Source: Gp13-AA77 sp035946575
GTDB lineage: Bacteria; Acidobacteriota; Terriglobia; UBA7540
Length of the DNA stretch: 64,000 nucleotides
Direction of reading: 5' to 3'
Assembly: GCA_035946575.1 (NCBI GenBank)
Contig: DASYZG010000040.1
Coordinates: forward strand, 67,567-131,566
A program made the position numbers and the translations under genes. The notes under the pieces are model-generated. The model made no database searches. It was not told the origin of the DNA and was given only the letters and a program-made list of their open reading frames with translations. Each line of letters starts with the position of its first letter. Within the stretch, counting starts at the first letter, position 1. This document shows, piece after piece, positions 25,539 through 33,889 of this stretch.

Positions 25539-25617
25539 ATCCCCGGACCCGCCTCAAGGCGCTCACACCCGGGGATCGAGAAAGGCGGCGACCCCTCCGG
25601 GAAACCGGACCGCCGCC
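25539..25617 (+). other. Structured non-coding leader before lysis genes
   Basis: ATCCCCGG (25539-25546) pairs with CCGGGGAT (25569-25576) around an inner GCC-TCAA-GGC hairpin. Next to it GGCGGCG (25584-25590) pairs with CGCCGCC (25611-25617) around an inner CCGG-GAAA-CCGG hairpin, a GNRA-type tetraloop. Two compact hairpins in a row just before the lysis genes suggest a regulatory leader or small RNA. No family recognised. Confidence 0.4.
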
Positions 25618-25692
25618 GGAAATCTGAGATTGGCCCAGGGGGGACGCTTTCTGGGCTGAGGGCAGCGGTGGTCTAGACCCGCTGCTGCCCAT

Positions 25693-26277
25693 TTGACCGA
25701 AGAGCAGCGAACGTTTCTCGCCCATCTCGCTCCCGCCGCGCTCGCTTCCGAGCGCCGCACCGGCATTCCCGCTTCCATAACCCTCGCCCAGGCCGCGCTC
25801 GAATCGGCCGGGATCGGCGAAGACGGCCACTGGCACTGGGGGCAATCGGCGCTCGCGCGCGAAGCCAGCAACTTCTTCGGCATCAAGTATTCGCCGTTCT
25901 GCGCCTCGCACGGCGCCTATGGCAGCGTCACCATGCCCACGCACGAAGTGGTGAAGGGCCAGAGCGTCCCGGTGCACGCCGAGTTCTGCGCCTTTCGCAC
26001 GGTTCAGGACTCGATTGATTGCCGCGCGGCGCTCCTGATGCAAATGCCGAATTACGCGCTCGCCCACCAGGTAGCCCAGGAGCCCGCCTCGCCCGGCAAG
26101 GCCGAACGCTTCATCGAGGCTCTGCAGCGGGCGCGGCTGCCCTACTCCACCAATCCGCGGTACGTCGACGAGGTAATGGCCATCGTGCGCGAGCACCAGC
26201 TCGACCGGACGGAGGTCCTGGAGGCGCTGGCCGCTCCCGAGGATGCCCCGGGAAGCGCTCAGGCGGTGCAGGCATGA
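25693..26277 (+). CDS. Phage endolysin, GH73 glucosaminidase-like
   Basis: A 194-residue muralytic enzyme. The family-73 signature runs from GIPASITLAQAALESA (predicted catalytic Glu37) to NFFGIKYSPFC and later FRTVQDSIDCRAALLM, as in FlgJ-type N-acetylglucosaminidases. There is no signal peptide, so it would depend on a holin. It starts at TTG with a weak upstream signal and opens the lysis cluster; the next gene overlaps it by 4 nt (ATGA). Confidence 0.82.
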   Translation: MTEEQRTFLAHLAPAALASERRTGIPASITLAQAALESAGIGEDGHWHWGQSALAREASNFFGIKYSPFCASHGAYGSVTMPTHEVVKGQSVPVHAEFCAFRTVQDSIDCRAALLMQMPNYALAHQVAQEPASPGKAERFIEALQRARLPYSTNPRYVDEVMAIVREHQLDRTEVLEALAAPEDAPGSAQAVQA

Positions 26278-26489
26278 ACGGCACGGTGATCGGCAACACG
26301 GCCACCGACGACATGATTATCGTCGCTTATGACCTGCCGGCCGCGCCGCACGCCCAGGAGGACAGCAAGGCCATGGTGGCGATCGGAGCCTCGGGTCCGA
26401 ACGGCCAGGGCTACAACCTGGTGCAGTTTTTTGAACCCTGTTCAGGAGTGGTATGGGCAATCTACCGGGCGATAGCGGGCGGAAATTAG
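26274..26489 (+). CDS. Small virion-type protein, paralogue of the 43,331 gene
   Basis: A 71-residue protein of unknown family. Its C-terminal half (GYNLVQFFEPCSGVVWAIYRAIAGGN) clearly resembles the end of the small protein encoded after the tail tube (GYDLQFLFPYNDTLWAFYK...AGN): shared Y, L, F, P, WA, Y, I and GN. Its location after the endolysin gene (ATGA overlap) suggests either a structural protein with displaced position or a duplicated gene with a new task. Confidence 0.6.
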   Translation: MNGTVIGNTATDDMIIVAYDLPAAPHAQEDSKAMVAIGASGPNGQGYNLVQFFEPCSGVVWAIYRAIAGGN

Positions 26490-26758
26490 GCTCAATGGCA
26501 GCGCGCCTGGAGTTTATCCGGCGCTCGGGCATCCAGGTTTCCATGGCCACCTGGAGGCGATGGCTGGAGTCCGGAGCCCTGCCCTCCTGGCAATCGCCGA
26601 GCACCATGTGCAAAGGGCGATACTACGTGTCCCTCGGGGATATCGAGGCTTTCATCGCCCGGGGAGCGATGCCGGCGGACGAGAGATTCGGCCTCCTAGA
26701 AAGGAATCCGCGCCCGCCCCAGGGAGAGGATGGCCTGCCAGGAGGCCGGATGCAATGA
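26453..26758 (+). CDS. MerR/excisionase-like helix-turn-helix protein
   Basis: A 101-residue protein. Residues about 15-75 (MAARLEFIRRSGIQVSMATW to YVSLGDIEAFIARG) fit a MerR/Xis-type winged helix with the usual W-x(3)-G-x-LP turn. The ATG at 26453 has AGGAG 5 nt upstream, although it lies inside the end of the previous gene; an ATG at 26495 is the alternative. A DNA-binding protein within the lysis cluster is a candidate late regulator. Confidence 0.55.
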   Translation: MGNLPGDSGRKLGSMAARLEFIRRSGIQVSMATWRRWLESGALPSWQSPSTMCKGRYYVSLGDIEAFIARGAMPADERFGLLERNPRPPQGEDGLPGGRMQ

Positions 26759-26797
26759 GGCGGAGCGGAATCGCCGCAAAGAGGCGGTGAGGGCCAA

Positions 26798-27028
26798 ATG
26801 AAGAGCAGACGGAGCCATCCTGGGATGCGGGCTACACCTATGAGAGCGAAGAGGGTCCGGTTACAAACGGTGATCATTGGGTTTGCCCTGCTGGGTTTGA
26901 GCTGCGGGTTCGAGACCCGACCTACAAACCCAAGTGCATCCGCAGGCATGGCTCAGAATAACGCCGGCGCGGGCGTGGCAGCGCTGGCGTGGCCGGAGGC
27001 CACGCAGGGATCCGGGGCCAGGAGTTAG
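26798..27028 (+). CDS. Small lipoprotein, candidate outer-membrane spanin
   Basis: A 76-residue protein with a basic N-terminus, a hydrophobic stretch and a lipobox ending LGLSC (Cys near residue 36), leaving a mature peptide of about 40 residues. Small lipoproteins in lysis clusters often serve as o-spanins (Rz1-like) that help disrupt the outer membrane. The mature part is Ala/Pro rich with no clear motif. The assignment rests on the lipobox and position. Confidence 0.5.
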   Translation: MKSRRSHPGMRATPMRAKRVRLQTVIIGFALLGLSCGFETRPTNPSASAGMAQNNAGAGVAALAWPEATQGSGARS

Positions 27029-27030
27029 GC

Positions 27031-27153
27031 ATGGACGCAAAGCAGCAACAAAAGCCCGATGAGGCTCCGAAGCCGGCGATGGTGCCGCAGACCGCCTGGA
27101 CGGCCTGGCAATTCCTCAAGGCGCTGGCCGGGGTGTTCCGGGGGCCCAAGTAA
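27031..27153 (+). CDS. Small 40-residue peptide in lysis cluster
   Basis: The ATG at 27031 follows AGGAG by about 5 nt; the AGGAG itself belongs to a ggggccaggagttagg dispersed repeat. The peptide (MDAKQQQKPDEAPKPAMVPQ start) has a charged, proline-rich N-terminus and a hydrophobic helix (WTAWQFLKALAGVF). It stops one nucleotide before the GTG of the holin gene. It could modulate the holin, but this is inferred from position. Confidence 0.5.
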   Translation: MDAKQQQKPDEAPKPAMVPQTAWTAWQFLKALAGVFRGPK

Positions 27154-27154
27154 A

Positions 27155-27646
27155 GTGGACGTAAGAAACATTCTCGGCAAGATCGGGCTGGCCACCGCCA
27201 AGGCAGGCGTGGATGCCGCGGGGGCTATCCCCGGCGTCGGTCCAGTCATCCAGGCTCTTACTCCGGAGCTGCTGGCGGTGCTCAAGAGCAAGATGCCCGA
27301 TGTCGCGCAGCAGCAGGCGCTGGATGCGGCGGCCCAGGCGGCTAGTGACGATCTCGCGAAGGCAGAGCTGAATTATCAGGTTCAGATTGCACAGATCGCG
27401 AGCGCCAACATCACCGCCGACTCTTCCTCGAACGACTGGTTCGTGCGCCGCGCTCGTCCGGCGTTTCTCTGGGTGATGATTCTGGCTATTTTCTTCTCGG
27501 TGATCGTGTTCCCGATTTTGAACCTGATCGATCACCGGGGATTGATGGTGCTCGACATTCCGAGCGGTTATCTCGACCTGTTCGGGATCGCCTTCACGGG
27601 CTATGCCGTGGCGCGCACCACCGAGAAGGTGAAGGGCAAGGACTGA
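27155..27646 (+). CDS. Holin of the 3-TM gene-transfer-agent type
   Basis: A 163-residue protein starting at GTG. A helical N-terminal region precedes NDWFVRRARPAFLWVM, a motif typical of the GTA_holin_3TM family, then hydrophobic segments at about residues 101-123 and 134-150. Holins of this type form membrane lesions that release the endolysin. The start at 27155 is chosen because the upstream part of the longer frame is arginine-rich shadow sequence over the previous peptide. It overlaps the next gene by TGATG. Confidence 0.75.
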   Translation: MDVRNILGKIGLATAKAGVDAAGAIPGVGPVIQALTPELLAVLKSKMPDVAQQQALDAAAQAASDDLAKAELNYQVQIAQIASANITADSSSNDWFVRRARPAFLWVMILAIFFSVIVFPILNLIDHRGLMVLDIPSGYLDLFGIAFTGYAVARTTEKVKGKD

Positions 27647-27930
27647 TGCCGTCCTGGGTCGTCGACATTTTCAAGGGCGGCCTGCTGCTTTCGCTTGTTT
27701 CTATTGCCTGGAAGCTGGCCTGGGCGCTACGGGGCTGGGTGGAGTCGCAGCGAACCCGGGCGGAAAACGAAGGCAAGATTCTCTCCGCTCTCGAGCGCCT
27801 GGGCGATCTGATCGAGAAAGGCCTCGAAGAGCAGCGCACGACCAGCGAGAAGATGTGGACCGCGATCAACGTGCACAGCATGCGGCTCAACAAGCTTGAG
27901 GGGCGCGGAAACGATGGCGGAGCAGATTAG
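27646..27930 (+). CDS. Single-span membrane protein with coiled coil (spanin/holin partner)
   Basis: A 94-residue protein with one N-terminal membrane segment (IFKGGLLLSLVSIAWKLAWAL, about 8-28) followed by a long charged helix (RTRAENEGKILSALERLGDLIEKGLEEQ). This is the layout of inner-membrane spanins (Rz-like) and of some holin accessory proteins. Its coupling to the holin gene (TGATG) and the nearby small lipoprotein support a lysis role. Confidence 0.6.
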   Translation: MPSWVVDIFKGGLLLSLVSIAWKLAWALRGWVESQRTRAENEGKILSALERLGDLIEKGLEEQRTTSEKMWTAINVHSMRLNKLEGRGNDGGAD

Positions 27931-28231
27931 CACGGCACAGCACGAGATCGAGCGCGGCAGGATCCTGCAGATCCTGCTGGTGCGCTACCCGGACTCGCTG
28001 TCCTTTGCCGACCTGAAGCTGCACCTGGTGCGCCAGGGCTGCGTGATCGAACCGGGCCGCATGGGCGACCGCGTGATGGCGTTTCACCTCGCCTACCTCA
28101 AGGACCGCGGCTACGTGGCCCTCGAGAAGCTTCGCGCGGGAGATGTGGAGATGGGCACCGCGCGCCTGACGGCGCGAGGCGTGGACCTGATGGACGGCCG
28201 GATTGAGCGCGATTCTGGCGTGGCGTTCTGA
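27914..28231 (+). CDS. VpaChn25_0724-type phage protein (winged helix)
   Basis: A 105-residue protein beginning MAEQISTAQHEIERGRILQI. The body (ILQILLVRYPDSLSFADLKLHLVRQG, VMAFHLAYLKDRGYVALE, ARLTARGVDLMDGRIERDSGV) matches the pattern of a small winged-helix family found just before the small terminase in Mu-like phages. Its role is not established; a transcription or packaging function is possible. It overlaps the previous gene by 17 nt. Confidence 0.65.
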   Translation: MAEQISTAQHEIERGRILQILLVRYPDSLSFADLKLHLVRQGCVIEPGRMGDRVMAFHLAYLKDRGYVALEKLRAGDVEMGTARLTARGVDLMDGRIERDSGVAF

Positions 28232-28312
28232 TGTTTTAGGAAGACGGAGGCATTCACCAAGATCAGATGCAGCGGAGCTGAGGGCTGCATTAAAGACAAG
28301 GTCGCAGAGATC

Positions 28313-28453
28313 GTGGCGCTCGTCGCCGACAGCTATAAGGACAGCGTCTGCCTGAAAATTTCGGCGAGCGGCTCGGCTTGGACATACGGAGACACGCAGA
28401 AGAATCAAAGCGTGACCCTGACGGTCGAGACGATCCACGGCTACGTCGAGTAG
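28313..28453 (+). CDS. Small hypothetical protein, start uncertain
   Basis: From the GTG at 28313 this frame encodes 46 residues (MALVADSYKDSVCLKISASG start, ending VTLTVETIHGYVE) with a beta-rich look. Good coding sequence continues upstream in the same frame (CSGAEGCIKDKVAEI) to an in-frame TGA near 28232, with GGAGG at 28245-28249 but no ATG, GTG or TTG, so translation may begin at an ATT or ATC codon or the start codon has mutated. No family recognised. Confidence 0.4.
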   Translation: MALVADSYKDSVCLKISASGSAWTYGDTQKNQSVTLTVETIHGYVE

Positions 28454-28489
28454 CCCGGGGGCAGATGAAGGCTGAAATCTGATGACGGG

Positions 28490-29149
28490 ATGGCCGAGAC
28501 ATACCGCTTAACCCGAGTCGAGGAGTTGAACCGGGATTTCCCCGGGCTCGAGGATCTCGTCCGCCAGGAGATGCAGAAGGGGACGAACCTCGCGGAGATT
28601 TCGGCGAAGGTGGCATCGAAATTTCCATCTGCCCAGGTCCTGGCAATCTCCACGCTGCACTCCTACTGGCAGCGGCGCTTCGCGCCCGACCTCGAGCAGC
28701 AGCGGCGAGCGTTTCAGAACGCCAAGGCGAGGGCGGACCTGCTGATGGAGCTCGAGCACTCGGGGAACCTGGACGCGCAGCGGATCGTGGCCTTGCTGGT
28801 GCGGGAGAAGATTCTGGAAAACTCCGAGGCCCTCGCGGGCGCCGATCCGGTGGACCTGGTCAAGCTCGATCTCAGGCGCGCGGAGGGCGAAGGGCGCATG
28901 GAGATCGAGCGCAGCAAGCTTGGCCAGGCAGAGAAGGAATTGCAATTGAAGCGCGAGGCGCTAGCCGTGGAGAACCGGCGACTGGAACTCGAGATCGAAA
29001 AATTCCGCTCGACCCTCGACAAAGTGAAAGAGATCGCCCAGGACGTGATCTCTGGAGAGGGCAAGGCTTTCGATCCCGTGGAAGCGATGAAAAAGATCAG
29101 CGCGGTCATCGGCGTGGGCGGGGCCGTCGAAGAGCGGATCGAGAATTGA
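28490..29149 (+). CDS. Small terminase-like protein (Mu gp27 / DUF3486)
   Basis: A 219-residue protein. The N-terminal part (residues about 10-60, LPxD-type start replaced by LTRVEELNRDFPGLEDL, then GTNLAEISAKVASKF and AISTLHSYWQRRF) is a helix-turn-helix region; the long middle is a coiled coil with many Glu, Lys and Arg. Size, architecture and position directly before the large terminase match Mu gp27, the DNA-recognition subunit of packaging. About 45 nt of repeat-like sequence separate it from the next gene. Confidence 0.75.
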   Translation: MAETYRLTRVEELNRDFPGLEDLVRQEMQKGTNLAEISAKVASKFPSAQVLAISTLHSYWQRRFAPDLEQQRRAFQNAKARADLLMELEHSGNLDAQRIVALLVREKILENSEALAGADPVDLVKLDLRRAEGEGRMEIERSKLGQAEKELQLKREALAVENRRLELEIEKFRSTLDKVKEIAQDVISGEGKAFDPVEAMKKISAVIGVGGAVEERIEN

Positions 29150-29193
29150 AAGCAGCGTAGGGGCGATTCGCCGAATCGCCCGTACGAAAACAA

Positions 29194-30552
29194 GTGAGCG
29201 AGCGCAAAAACAAAACGGTGCTTCGGCCTTACCAGCGGCGCTGGGCCAACGACCCCGCCCGCTTTGCCATCGCGGTCAAATCGGCGCAGATCGGATACTC
29301 CACGGCCACGGCGGCCTGGGCGGTCGACCGCTGCCTGCGCACTCCCAAGCGCAATGTGATCTTCCTCTCGCGCTCCGAGCGCCAGGCTCTCGAGCTCGGT
29401 CAGAAGGCGAAGGACTGGGTGGATGGCTACACCGGTGTGGCCGCCGACTATTTCCGGAATGAGCCTTTTGGCGAGACTTCGATGTTGCAGCACGAGGTGA
29501 AGTTCGGCAACGGCTCGCGCATCATCGTGCTCGCGGCCAATCCCGATACCGCGCGAGGCTACACCGGCGACGTGGTGCTCGACGAGTTTGCGTTTCACAA
29601 GGACTCGCAGGCGATTTTCACCGCCGTCTACCGCCAGGTCTCGCTCGGATTCTCGATGCGGATTCTCTCCACGCCCAACGGGCAACGCGGCAAGTTTTAC
29701 GAAATTGCGAAATCGCTGACGCTCGAAACCGGTCTGCGTCCGCGCCGGCAGCCGGTGAAAGTCACAGGCCTGCCCTGGTCTGGCCACTGGTGCGACATTC
29801 GCCTGGCCGTCGAAGAGGGCATCAAGCTCGATCCCGAGGAAGTCCGCGCCGGCTGCGACGAGGATACCTGGCTGCAGGAGTATTGCTGCCAGTTCATCTC
29901 GCAGGCGAGCGAATGGATTTCGCCCGAGCTCTATCAGCAGTGCACCAGCTCGGAGGCCAGCGCCCGGTTTGACGGGGCTGCCGACTGGCAGCCGCGATCG
30001 CTCTATGGCGGCTGGGACGTGGCGCGCAATCGCGACCTGTCGGTGGTCTGGATCTCGGATCTCGTGGGCGACGTCACCTGGACGCGCGGCGTGATCGAGA
30101 TGCGCAATACGCCCACGCCCGATCAGATTCGCGAGGCCCGCAGCCTCATGCCGCTCGTGCGGCGACTCGTGATTGACAAAGGCGGGATGGGCCTCGTGAT
30201 CTTTGAGGCGCTGGAGCGCGAATTTCCCGGCCAGGTGGAAGGCGTGCAGTTCACCACGCAATCCAAAGAGGCCATGGCCGTGCAGACCAAGAAGCGCATG
30301 GAGGATATCCGGCTGCGCGTGCCCGACGACGATCGCTGCCGGCAGAGTTTCAGGAGCGTGAAAAAGTCGATCACCCAGACGGGCATCGTGCGCTTCGATG
30401 CCGAACACGATCAGAAATTCGGCCACGCCGATCACTGGTGGGCCTGCTGCCTGGCCGAACAGGGCGCGACGCAGCCCACCTATTCGCTGGCGCACGACGG
30501 AGCCCTGATCGGCAAGCCGATCACCGCCGGCGCGCGCAATTGGGTGTTTTAA
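29194..30552 (+). CDS. Terminase large subunit (Mu gp28-like)
   Basis: A 452-residue packaging motor and nuclease. The N-terminal ATPase has a degenerate Walker A (AVKSAQIGYST, about 30-40) typical of this group and a Walker B VVLDEFAF (about 128-135). The C-terminal RNase-H-like nuclease shows GGWDVARNRDLSVVW, VIDKGGMG and HADHWWACCL with the expected acidic residues. It starts at GTG. Mu-like phages package by headful, starting at the left end and taking flanking host DNA. Confidence 0.88.
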   Translation: MSERKNKTVLRPYQRRWANDPARFAIAVKSAQIGYSTATAAWAVDRCLRTPKRNVIFLSRSERQALELGQKAKDWVDGYTGVAADYFRNEPFGETSMLQHEVKFGNGSRIIVLAANPDTARGYTGDVVLDEFAFHKDSQAIFTAVYRQVSLGFSMRILSTPNGQRGKFYEIAKSLTLETGLRPRRQPVKVTGLPWSGHWCDIRLAVEEGIKLDPEEVRAGCDEDTWLQEYCCQFISQASEWISPELYQQCTSSEASARFDGAADWQPRSLYGGWDVARNRDLSVVWISDLVGDVTWTRGVIEMRNTPTPDQIREARSLMPLVRRLVIDKGGMGLVIFEALEREFPGQVEGVQFTTQSKEAMAVQTKKRMEDIRLRVPDDDRCRQSFRSVKKSITQTGIVRFDAEHDQKFGHADHWWACCLAEQGATQPTYSLAHDGALIGKPITAGARNWVF

Positions 30553-30553
30553 G

Positions 30554-30676
30554 AGCAGGGATCAGGTGTTAGGTGCTAGGTGCTAGGGAAGAACGCAAAG
30601 CCGGGATTCTTCGCTGCGCTCAGGAATGACAGCGGTTCTCGGTTTGCTCTGCGTGCTCTGCGGTGAGGCTCTAGCG
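30554..30676 (+). repeat. Cluster of dispersed repeats before the portal gene
   Basis: Three repeat types are fused here: a ggtgctagg run (about 30554-30590), a copy of the tcgctgcgctcaggaatgac element (about 30607-30630) that has a relative in the chromosome at 62068-62090, and a ctctgcgtgctctgcgg element (about 30645-30662) whose complement resembles the cacagagg repeats. The longest frame of the next gene runs into this cluster, giving a spurious hydrophobic leader. Confidence 0.65.
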
Positions 30677-33274
30677 GTGCCCAAGCGAGTTACAACCCGA
30701 CGCGATCTGCAGAAGATGCAGGACCGGATTGAACGCCGGCGCGGCCAGGCCGAAGGCGCGGAACTGCTCTCCGCGAAGGCCAGCCCGCCGAGCGCCGGAA
30801 CCAATTCGGCGGCATTTGCTCCAGCGGTCGCCGGGGGACGCGGCGCCGATCCCTACGCGCGCCCGGCGTCGGAAGGCGCGCGCGGCTATCGCTCCATCAC
30901 CACCGGCGGCATCGGGCCGCTGGCCGGCCAGGCTCCGGTTCCGGCGCCTTCCCAGGCCGCGGTCCCGGCAGTTCCTGATGGCATGACGCGCGGCGTCCCC
31001 GGCACGCCGATCACCTCAGGTTTCATCTCGCCGCAGCCGCTCGAATACAACCCTGAGCTCCACGGCCGCACCGCGGTGCAGAAGGTTTACCCGCGCATGA
31101 AGTTCGGCTCGGGCCAGGTCTATGCCACGCTCGAAGCGATTCGAAGGCCGATTCTCTCCGCGAAGTGGGAGGTCGTTGACCCTGACGAGGAGACGACGCG
31201 CACCAACAAGGTATCCCAGCCCGTGTCCTCGACGGGATCGGGGAAACAGACCTCCTCGAAAAACCGGGAGGTGGTTGCGTTTGTTCGCAACAACCTCTTC
31301 GGCGGACTGGAATTTCGCAATTCGCTCGGCCGCATGGCCTCTCAGTCCTGGTCGGACGTGGTGGCCAATGCCACCCTGATGGTCGATTACGGCTGCGTCG
31401 CTCACGAGAACATCTACCAGGTTGACGGGCAGAGCTTTCGGCTGCGCGAGCTCGCCTCCCGCCATCCCATGACGTTCTACCAATGGGACGTGGAGGACGA
31501 TGGCCGCACGCTGCGGGCGATCATCCAGTACGGCTGGCGGAAATCGAGCTTCCTCAACGTGCGCCTGGAAGACTTCTGCCTGTTCACTTACCGGCAGGAA
31601 GCGGCCGATTTCTGGGGACGGCCGATCATGCGCGCCATGTACCCGCACTGGTACATTGTGGACGGCCTCTACCGCATCGACGCCATCGCCAACGAGCGCA
31701 ACTCGCTCGGCATTCCGGTTTTCAAGCTCTCGCCGGGATTCGCCAAAGAAGATCGCGATGCCGCTTATACCTTTGTGACCTCCCTGGCCGCCCACGAGGC
31801 CACGGGAATGGTCGAGCCCCCGGGAGACCAGAACTCGGGCCTGCGGATTGTAGGTTACGAGGGCCGCATCCGCGATGTGATGCCTTCGATCCAGCACCAT
31901 AACTCGATGATCTCGAAGGCGGGCATGGCCAGCTTCATTGATCTCGGCACCGAAGGCAAGGGCGGATCCCGGGCGCTCGGCGAATCGCAATCGAAGATCT
32001 TCCTGCTCGGACTTCAGGGCGCCGCGGACCAGATTGCCGATTGCATCACCCATCAGACCATCCGGCCGCTCGTAGAACTCAACTTCGGCCTTGGCGCTCC
32101 GGTTCCTCGCCTTGCGGTTGCCAATGTCCAGTCGCGATCACTTGAGGACATCGTGGAGGCGCTCACGGGGCTTGCCACCGCCGGCATGGTGGTCTCAGAG
32201 CAGGAAGTCCGGGATTTCATCCGCAAGGAGCTGGCGCTCCCTGCGGAGACGCGCAACGGCATCGTGGCTATCCGCGGCGAAGCCATCGATGCCGAGAAGG
32301 GGGCAGCCCGCGGTCCGATCATGGGCAAAGGCGCCGCTCCGCAGCCAGGAGAAAGCGCAGCGTCAGACGGCACGGAGAACGCAGAGCCGGGCCAGAGCCA
32401 AAAACCAAAAGGCCAGAATCAAAAACAGGAGATGAGCGCTGTGGCGCGGGCGTCGCGCCCGCGAACCGAGCCCTCGCCATTCTGGGATAGTCCTGTGGCG
32501 CCGAGCGAAAAGCACGTCGACTGGCGGGAAGTGCAGGCGAATGCCGATCGCGGCCAGGTTGCCCTCCGCAAGGCGCTAGGGCGCGCCAAGCTGCGCGTGA
32601 TCCAGGACGTTGCTCATCAGTACGCGGCCCAGACGGCGAAAGGCAAGGCCCCGAGCCAGGTGACGATTGCGCATGACCAGGGGCTTGACGATCAGCTCGC
32701 GCCGATCGTGCAGGGGATCTACGATGCCGCGCGCGGCCATGTGCGCGATGAAGTCAAGCGGTTGCACATTGCCAAGCATGGCTCAGTGCCGGCGATTCCA
32801 GCCCTGCCGCCGGCTCCGCGTGCGACATTTGCGGCCGGCGGTGCGGACACCGCCGCTACAGCGCCGAATCCCGACCTGATCGCCGAAGGCCTGGTGCAAA
32901 AGATGCTCGCGCGCTACGGTGCCTCGGCGGCTTCGATGGCTTCGGACCTCAGCGGCCAGATTCCAGGGGAAGAAGATATCGCCTCGGGCTTGAACGATCT
33001 CTCGGACGGCTTCCTCGATGATCTCGCGGGCCAGGGGGCCCGGCAGAGCTCGGCCCTGGGGCGCTACGACGAGCTTGAGAACGTCGACGACGAGATCCAG
33101 GCGAATGGCGGCCGCTATGAGCGCTCGGAGATCCTAGATCAGAACACTTGCGCTCCCTGTGCCGCCGGCGATGGACAGAGCTGGGACTCGTTTGACGAGA
33201 TCGACTGGCATCCCGGCGATGACTGTGAGGGCGGCGATAACTGCCGGGGCACCGTGATTGCGGTGTTTGGATGA
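30677..33274 (+). CDS. Portal protein (Mu gp29/DUF935) fused to F-like minor head protein
   Basis: An 865-residue protein from the GTG at 30677 (VPKRVTTRRDLQKMQDRIE). The open frame begins at 30626 but the first 17 codons lie in dispersed repeats. Residues about 110-530 form a DUF935 portal (MKFGSGQVYATLEAIRRPILSAKW, NSLGIPVFKLSPGF, IRPLVELNFG). After a linker of about 40 residues made of repeat-like sequence (32390-32475), the C-terminal about 270 residues match Mu F / SPP1 gp7 minor head proteins, ending with SEILDQNTCAPCAAGDGQSW and NCRGTVIAVF, a metal-knuckle-like signature. In Mu these are two adjacent genes. Confidence 0.85.
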   Translation: MPKRVTTRRDLQKMQDRIERRRGQAEGAELLSAKASPPSAGTNSAAFAPAVAGGRGADPYARPASEGARGYRSITTGGIGPLAGQAPVPAPSQAAVPAVPDGMTRGVPGTPITSGFISPQPLEYNPELHGRTAVQKVYPRMKFGSGQVYATLEAIRRPILSAKWEVVDPDEETTRTNKVSQPVSSTGSGKQTSSKNREVVAFVRNNLFGGLEFRNSLGRMASQSWSDVVANATLMVDYGCVAHENIYQVDGQSFRLRELASRHPMTFYQWDVEDDGRTLRAIIQYGWRKSSFLNVRLEDFCLFTYRQEAADFWGRPIMRAMYPHWYIVDGLYRIDAIANERNSLGIPVFKLSPGFAKEDRDAAYTFVTSLAAHEATGMVEPPGDQNSGLRIVGYEGRIRDVMPSIQHHNSMISKAGMASFIDLGTEGKGGSRALGESQSKIFLLGLQGAADQIADCITHQTIRPLVELNFGLGAPVPRLAVANVQSRSLEDIVEALTGLATAGMVVSEQEVRDFIRKELALPAETRNGIVAIRGEAIDAEKGAARGPIMGKGAAPQPGESAASDGTENAEPGQSQKPKGQNQKQEMSAVARASRPRTEPSPFWDSPVAPSEKHVDWREVQANADRGQVALRKALGRAKLRVIQDVAHQYAAQTAKGKAPSQVTIAHDQGLDDQLAPIVQGIYDAARGHVRDEVKRLHIAKHGSVPAIPALPPAPRATFAAGGADTAATAPNPDLIAEGLVQKMLARYGASAASMASDLSGQIPGEEDIASGLNDLSDGFLDDLAGQGARQSSALGRYDELENVDDEIQANGGRYERSEILDQNTCAPCAAGDGQSWDSFDEIDWHPGDDCEGGDNCRGTVIAVFG

Positions 33275-33298
33275 TCGAACCGATGGTGAGATGAAGAG

Positions 33299-33889
33299 AT
33301 GCTTAGGTTCACCATGACGGTCAAGGGCACGGAAAAGATCGATTTCGCCATCTCCGGCCTGGTCGAAAAGATCCAGGATTGGTCGGCGCTGTGGCCGCGG
33401 GTGGTGGATCTGATCGGCGCGCGGATCATGAGGCCGCAGTTTGCCTCGCTTGGCATTCGCGGCGGGACTCCCTGGGGCCCGTACCGGCACACTTACCGGC
33501 CGCACGCCGGCAGCCTGCATGGGACCAAGGTCGAGGGCGCGCCTGCCACCCTGCGCGATACCGACAAGCTCTATCAGTCGCTGGCCGCGCACAACGAGTA
33601 CACGGTGGAGGAATTCCAGCCGCTCTCCATGAAGTTCGGGACGACGGCGCCGGGCTTCCAGTGGCAGACCATGCGACGGTATCCCGCGCGGCCCATCTTC
33701 GCCTTTCTGCCCGAGGACAATCGGGCCATCGCCAGCATGATGACGGCTACCGCCAGAAACTACGCCCGGAGGCTAGGCTTCAAGGTGCTGGGCCAGACCG
33801 GCCGGGACATCACCGGCGCCGAAGCGCTGGCGGCGGGCGTGGAAGCTTTGAATGGCGGGCCCGGAGCGGAGTTGGCTTCGGCGATTTGA
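33299..33889 (+). CDS. Mu gpG-like virion morphogenesis protein
   Basis: A 196-residue protein. The middle contains GGTPWGPYRHTYRP, then DTDKLYQSLAAHN and a RYPARPIFAFLPEDNRAI segment typical of the phage virion morphogenesis family (Mu gpG; P2 S tail completion). It sits right after the portal-F fusion as in Mu. Members act in head-tail joining or capsid assembly. A cacagaggg-type repeat follows at 33899-33920. Confidence 0.75.
   Translation: MLRFTMTVKGTEKIDFAISGLVEKIQDWSALWPRVVDLIGARIMRPQFASLGIRGGTPWGPYRHTYRPHAGSLHGTKVEGAPATLRDTDKLYQSLAAHNEYTVEEFQPLSMKFGTTAPGFQWQTMRRYPARPIFAFLPEDNRAIASMMTATARNYARRLGFKVLGQTGRDITGAEALAAGVEALNGGPGAELASAI

Noticed and set aside
28714..30495. 593-residue minus-strand frame opposite the terminase genes
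   Set aside because: Composition is His/Arg/Ala-rich without motifs; the plus-strand terminase has Walker and nuclease motifs throughout.
30626..30676. Hydrophobic N-terminal leader of the portal protein
   Set aside because: The 17 codons fall in dispersed repeats; the GTG at 30677 has a better context and gives a normal portal start.
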